Assembly (NCBI GenBank): GCA_030144725.1
Contig: JASKMD010000025.1
Location: 3,701,716-3,765,715 of the forward strand
Length of the DNA: 64,000 nt
DNA from: Haematococcus lacustris
Taxonomy: Eukaryota > Chlorophyta > Chlorophyceae > Chlamydomonadales > Haematococcaceae
Direction: 5' to 3'
The translations under genes were made by a program, and so were the position numbers. Positions 59,792-64,000 of this stretch are shown piece by piece; the stretch's first letter is position 1; each line of letters opens with the position of its first letter. The notes beneath the pieces are model-generated. The model was not told the DNA's origin. It worked only from the letters and a program-made list of their open reading frames with translations, and searched no databases.

Positions 59792-62700
59792 CTATAGGGC
59801 CCGCAGCTGCTCATGCGCAGCCTGCAGCTGGACCCACCAGGTTGGACCTGCCCACTCACTTTTCTCGTAGGCCCTGCCGCCACCGCTTGACACAGCAAAC
59901 CCCGGAACAACGGCATGGCACACTGCAGCCGTGAAGCGGCTCGCTGCGGCTCGCAGGCAAGCGGCATGGTGCGAGGAGCGGTGAACTCCCAACCGCATCG
60001 CGAGCTCCGCGCTGATACCAAGAGCGGCTTGGACATACGTGTGCCCAACGGGGTCCAACCAGCACCGCTGAAGTAGATCTTGGGTGCGCTGGTGCCCACC
60101 ACTGCCACGGCCTGTGGCGTCGTCCTCGAACGTGCTACCTCCTAATGCGCCGGGGCGCGCCACACGGCGATGTCGCGGGAGGCAGGTGCGCCGCCCGACC
60201 AGCACCTCCAGCGTCTCCAGCGCCATGAGAGCGTGCGTAACGTCCTGCCCTAGCTCGATCACAGCGATGTTCACTGCGTCTTCTGCAGTGAGCGCGGTGC
60301 CCTCCAATGATGCTGCCGTTGGGTCCGGACTGGGGCCTGCCACTGCGACTCGAACAGTGCGGAGCTGCTCGTTCTGCGACGCCAGGCCAGTGCTTTGCGG
60401 GACGGCACAGGGCATGGCGCACGCGATGAAACGTCTGGCTGCGCTGGCCAGCCAGGGGATGACGCCTGCATGCGGCAGCAGACAAGACACATGCACAGCT
60501 TCCACACGAAGAAGGCACATCCTAGAAATGACCTGCCGAACTGGACAAGGACGACTGACAAGGAGTTGCTGGGGGAGCGCATGGTTGCATGTGACAGATC
60601 TGTGTCCCATGTCAAGTCCTTGTGTGTTAGTTCCTCCACTCCTCCAAGGCTGCTTAGGAAGCACAGATCCCTTGTGCGCATGTAATGACATCATGTTCTC
60701 AATTTGCTTTGGATTCGTGGCCCAACTACCACACTGGTGTCACAGCCCATCTCAGCAAAGCACGCTTGGCCCACAAAGCAAATCCACCCTGGCCCTGGGC
60801 CAGACCTGCTCCCACCATGGCTGCAAAACACAACAAAACAGCTGGAGCATGGCATGCATGGAGCCACACCTGCATGCGCGACGAGGTGGGATGCGAAGGA
60901 GGGGATGCTGCAGGCTCGGCAGACAAGGGCCAGGCACAACCCGCTGGTGGCAGTCATGGCAGGGGCTGCCTGACTACTGGCAGCCGCCACACTGCTAGCA
61001 CCTGCACATGTGCATGAGGTGAGAGAGGCGGAGAGTGCTGAATGTTCGAGTAGGGAAACAGGCTGGTTGCCACACCAAGACAGGCAGTCACTCTGGATGG
61101 TTTACATGAGGGGGAGTAGGTTACTAGGCATGGGGGTGGGGGGGTGGGGCAGGGGAAAGGGCGAGGGGCAGGGGGGAGAGACGGGAAACAACGAGCAGGA
61201 GAGGGGGCCCAGAGGCGCAGGGCTCTGAGCGCATAAGGTGAAGGTGATGGGGTTAGGGCAGCACTGAGGGGACGGAGGAAGACAGGAGGGTAGAGGGTGG
61301 TGAGGTGGGGGAAGGGGCGGTGGGGTGCTGAGGAAGATGGGCAAGGTGGCCAGAGCCTTACCCGCAGGCAGCAGGGCAGGAGCAGCAGTGGCTAGCAGTG
61401 GCAGGCGGTGGAGCTCCAAGGCGCAGGGGGAAGCAGCCAGGGCCATGGCGAGCTCGACTTGGTAGCTGCGGCGGTACAGTGGCGTGTCTGCAGCGTCCTG
61501 CAATACCACCATGGCAAGCAGGCAGCCAGGCCTGTCCGCCCAGGCACTGTTGAAATAACCTAATGATACAGAGGGCCATGCATGGCAACATTTGGAGCAC
61601 TGGCATGTCATGTCAAACTAACCACAACTACCCCTCCCAACTGCCCCAACCAGCCACTAGCAGCCCTGCCACCCACCCAGCTGCTGCCTGCCCCCCTCCT
61701 TGCCCGTACCTGCAGGCCCGCCACAAGGAGTGCCACCGACCAGGTCTGCTCTGCTGCGGCTGAGGGGGTGCCACTGGCAAGGCCCCGGAGTAGAGTGCGG
61801 GGCAGCTGCTGCATGTCCAGGTCCTCCTGCAACGCCCAGCAGGCGAGGCACAGACAGCACAGCATTTCTACAGCTGCCAATAGCTGACTGTGTCCGCTGA
61901 CACAGTCACAACGGGATGTAGAAACGCAGGTAATTACTCCCCGAAACACAGACAGTACACGCTGCCTCCACACCAGCAAAAAACACACGAACACCATCCC
62001 TACAACCCTCCAGTTGATTATTCATTCCTCAAGACACGAACAATACACGCCTGCCTCACAGACACCCTTTCTCTCTCCTTGTAGTAACTCGCTTTATTAG
62101 CTAAAGAAGAATATCCGTGACACGCACACGTACACCATTCCTAAAACCCGTCTCCGCTGGCGCGACCTTACCTTGAGCAGCAGCGCTTTGCTGACGAGCG
62201 CGAAACCCGGGCTGACTGGGCCGCGTGCCAGTGCGCACGACGCCTCAGCTAGCCACAGCGCTAGGCAGTGCGGCAGCCGCTGCAGCGGACGCTGCACTGA
62301 GTTGCGTGCATAAGTAAGCAAGGCCGCCAGCTGCGCTCGCTCCCGGAAGTCATGCTTGACGTGCTGCGAACAAACAGCAAGCAGCAAGGAGCAAGTAGGC
62401 CGCGCGACAAATGACGGACAGGGGCAGCGCAAGCAGCGGGACAGATGCATCAGTGGGCAGCGGGTACACAAGTTGTGAAGCACCAGACGTGGGCCAGGTA
62501 GATACGTCGGTGCGAAGACTGTGCAGCAAAGGAGCGACAGGTGTGTGGCTGAGGTATGTGGCAGGTAGGCGGTTGAGTCCTGCTCCTGCTTTTGCTGATG
62601 GTGTAGCTCCTCCTGCTGGCTGTGCTGCAGTCGAGCCGGTGTAGTCGAGCCTTACCGAAGGGTGCAAGCCATCTGGCTGCACATTCACTGATGCGGGTGC

Positions 62701-64000
62701 AGCGGGGGACTCCAGCAGTGCGGAGAACAGTCCCAGCGCCTCGTATGCCATGGCCCTGGCGGTCAGCAGCAGACAGCCGGCAGCAGGAAAGAGCGTAAAA
62801 GAAAACGCTGGAGGTGCTGCTCCTAGCAGAGGCTTGATGGATTCCAGGAGGATGACATAAATTCTGCAATGTCATGTGCTTCCCAGGGCAGAGGGTGAAG
62901 GGGCAGGGGTGGTGCCGCACCCACATGCTTCACTTGAATAGAGGCTCTGGGCAGTGTAGGAGCAGGCAGGGTCAGGTCAGGCAGGCCGGGTAGGGCAGGC
63001 AAGGTCCTCACCTGAGCAGCAGGTCAGGTGCAGCGAGGCAGCGCAGGCTGAGTGCCAGGAGGCCCCAGTGAACCAGCAGCCAGACCTCCAGCAGGCCACC
63101 GCGCAGGCAGCACAGGGTGAAGGGCAGCAGGGCGGCAGGGTCAGCGCCCCCGGCCATCAGACCAAGCCTCGCATCTGCTGTGGGCACCAGCTGCCACCTC
63201 CCCTGCAGCTCAACCTCTGCTGGTGCCAAGGGACCGGGTGGGAGGTGTCGGGCCTTACCGGGGCCTGCTGCGCCAGCTTGCCAACAGCTCGCGATGGTGG
63301 CAGCTGTAAACGTTGCCGTGTCTCGCCCTCCCACCTGCTGCTGCTGCTGCTGCTGGTGCTGGATGGCAGTCTGCTGGTTGTGGCTGCAGTCGCCTGGGAT
63401 GAGGTTGGAGGCCAGCCAAGGTGGGTGACAGCAGCCAGAGGGCAGGGCCACTGACTGGCAGTGCAGGCTGCCAAGGGGGAGGTGCACAGGAGGCTGACCC
63501 ATCTGCCTGCATGGCCAGGCGGCGGCTTCCTGCCGGCCACAATAAGGCAGGTCCGAGAGGCATCCAGGCAAGCTCGGGGGGAACAACACCAATGTGGGCG
63601 GGGCTGACTGGCTGGTGTCGGGCGGCGGCGCGGCATGGTGCTGACCGCGATTGTGGCTGAATGCAGCGCTGTGGTTCGCGTCGTCGGCCCCACTGCTGTC
63701 GTCGTCTGCCTGGGCAGTGCGAGCGTCCGGGAACAGCACGCACGTTAAGCAGACGCGGCGGGCATCGGGGGGCGATTGCTCCCGCAGGATTTGCGCCACG
63801 TGAGCGGCTAACTTGCTGGGTGCTGGCATGTCGCCCGGGTTCTCACTCGCCGCGACCTCAGATACTCCCGCCTCCTCCGCCTGATCCTCCTCCCTCGTGT
63901 CGAACAGCTGCAACGCGGCGGCGCCTGGTAGGGCCACTAGTGCGGCAGCGGCGGACCCCCACATCCAACCGGCGCGGGCCAAGGGGCCGAGCAACCGAGC
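59792..64000 (-). CDS. URB1: URB1/NopRA1 (nucleolar pre-ribosomal-associated protein 1), C-terminal part
   Basis: Minus strand, running off the right edge. Exons: to 63012 (open from 63994 or beyond), 62755-62656, 62363-62172, 61826-61710, 61497-61362, 61001-60870, 60465-59792; all phases close. Recognisable: HVKHDFRERAQLAALLTYAR, PHCLALWLAEASCALARGPV, SPGFALVSKALLLK, EDLDMQQLPRTLLRGLASGT, TWSVALLVAGLQ, DAADTPLYRRSYQVELAMAL and AGVIPWLAS, the order of the URB1 C-terminal (NopRA1) region. URB1 acts in early 60S ribosome assembly in the nucleolus. The rightmost exon is long, Gln/Pro-rich and may hide a small intron at about 63209-63257 (CCCCG/GTAAGG...CAGCAG). The last exon is unusually long with little family similarity at its end. 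Confidence 0.75.

Overview
Kind of organism. This is nuclear DNA of a flagellate, photosynthetic green alga, most probably a chlamydomonadalean (Haematococcus/Chlamydomonas/Volvox-like). Reasons: GC-rich, intron-dense genes with GT-AG (one GC-AG) introns; a cilium gene (SPEF1/CLAMP); a protein with a chloroplast-plus-lumen targeting leader; eukaryotic RPS9, EAF6, URB1 and ammonium transporter genes; heavy hexanucleotide and minisatellite load; TTAGGG-type interstitial repeats. The species is inferred, not proven.

Layout. 1-6.8 kb: Ty3/gypsy debris (a gag fragment; a gag-protease-RT element on the minus strand), a 44-bp satellite and a KDZ-like transposase end. 6.9-18.2 kb: minisatellites, a long foldback element, nested TIR and foldback elements, a 500-N gap, a (GGACCT)n array, two hAT-like elements with 8-bp target duplications, and the first Fanzor (eukaryotic TnpB-like nuclease) remnants. 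18.4-21.5 kb: two compact intact host genes, EAF6 (+) and RPS9 (-). 21.6-30.2 kb: dispersed repeats, a Fanzor pseudogene, a deleted Fanzor element and a 2.8-kb transposon with 16-bp perfect TIRs holding a 557-bp tandem duplication. 30.5-35.4 kb: complete 8-exon SPEF1 (-), with a 2.3-kb Fanzor element lying antisense in intron 5. 35.9-37.9 kb: another Fanzor element. 38.1-41.4 kb: a 6-exon GNAT acetyltransferase gene (+) with one deleted Fanzor element in intron 3 and another element 3 bases after its stop codon. 42.4 kb: a short AT-rich piece of a bacterial-type typA gene. 43.3-46.4 kb: 8-exon lumenal DUF6816-like gene (+). 46.5-49.3 kb: three more Fanzor remnants. 49.6-55.8 kb: 10-exon ammonium transporter (+). 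56-59 kb: repeats plus fragments of BRO1 and elongation factor 3 genes. 59.8-64 kb: the 3' part of a URB1/NopRA1 gene (-), running off the right edge.

Main discovery candidate. At least ten pieces of one Fanzor-like family share RuvC motifs (IDPG, VDEH, DRDCNAAL) and, right after the stop codon, a conserved non-coding tail with two small hairpins whose second stem is kept in three diverged subfamilies while its loop varies. That is what a guide (omega) RNA scaffold would look like. Five copies have 12-16 bp target duplications that all begin GCTG, and some copies begin with pieces of the neighbouring GNAT gene. Together these suggest an RNA-guided-nuclease element with an unusual, possibly RNA-templated, mobilisation history. 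None of the copies in the window has an intact reading frame.

Exon chains given for SPEF1, RPS9, EAF6, GNAT, DUF6816-like, AMT and URB1 were built by hand from splice sites; reading frame closes through every junction in each chain. Functions come from family motifs recognised by eye; no database search was run.
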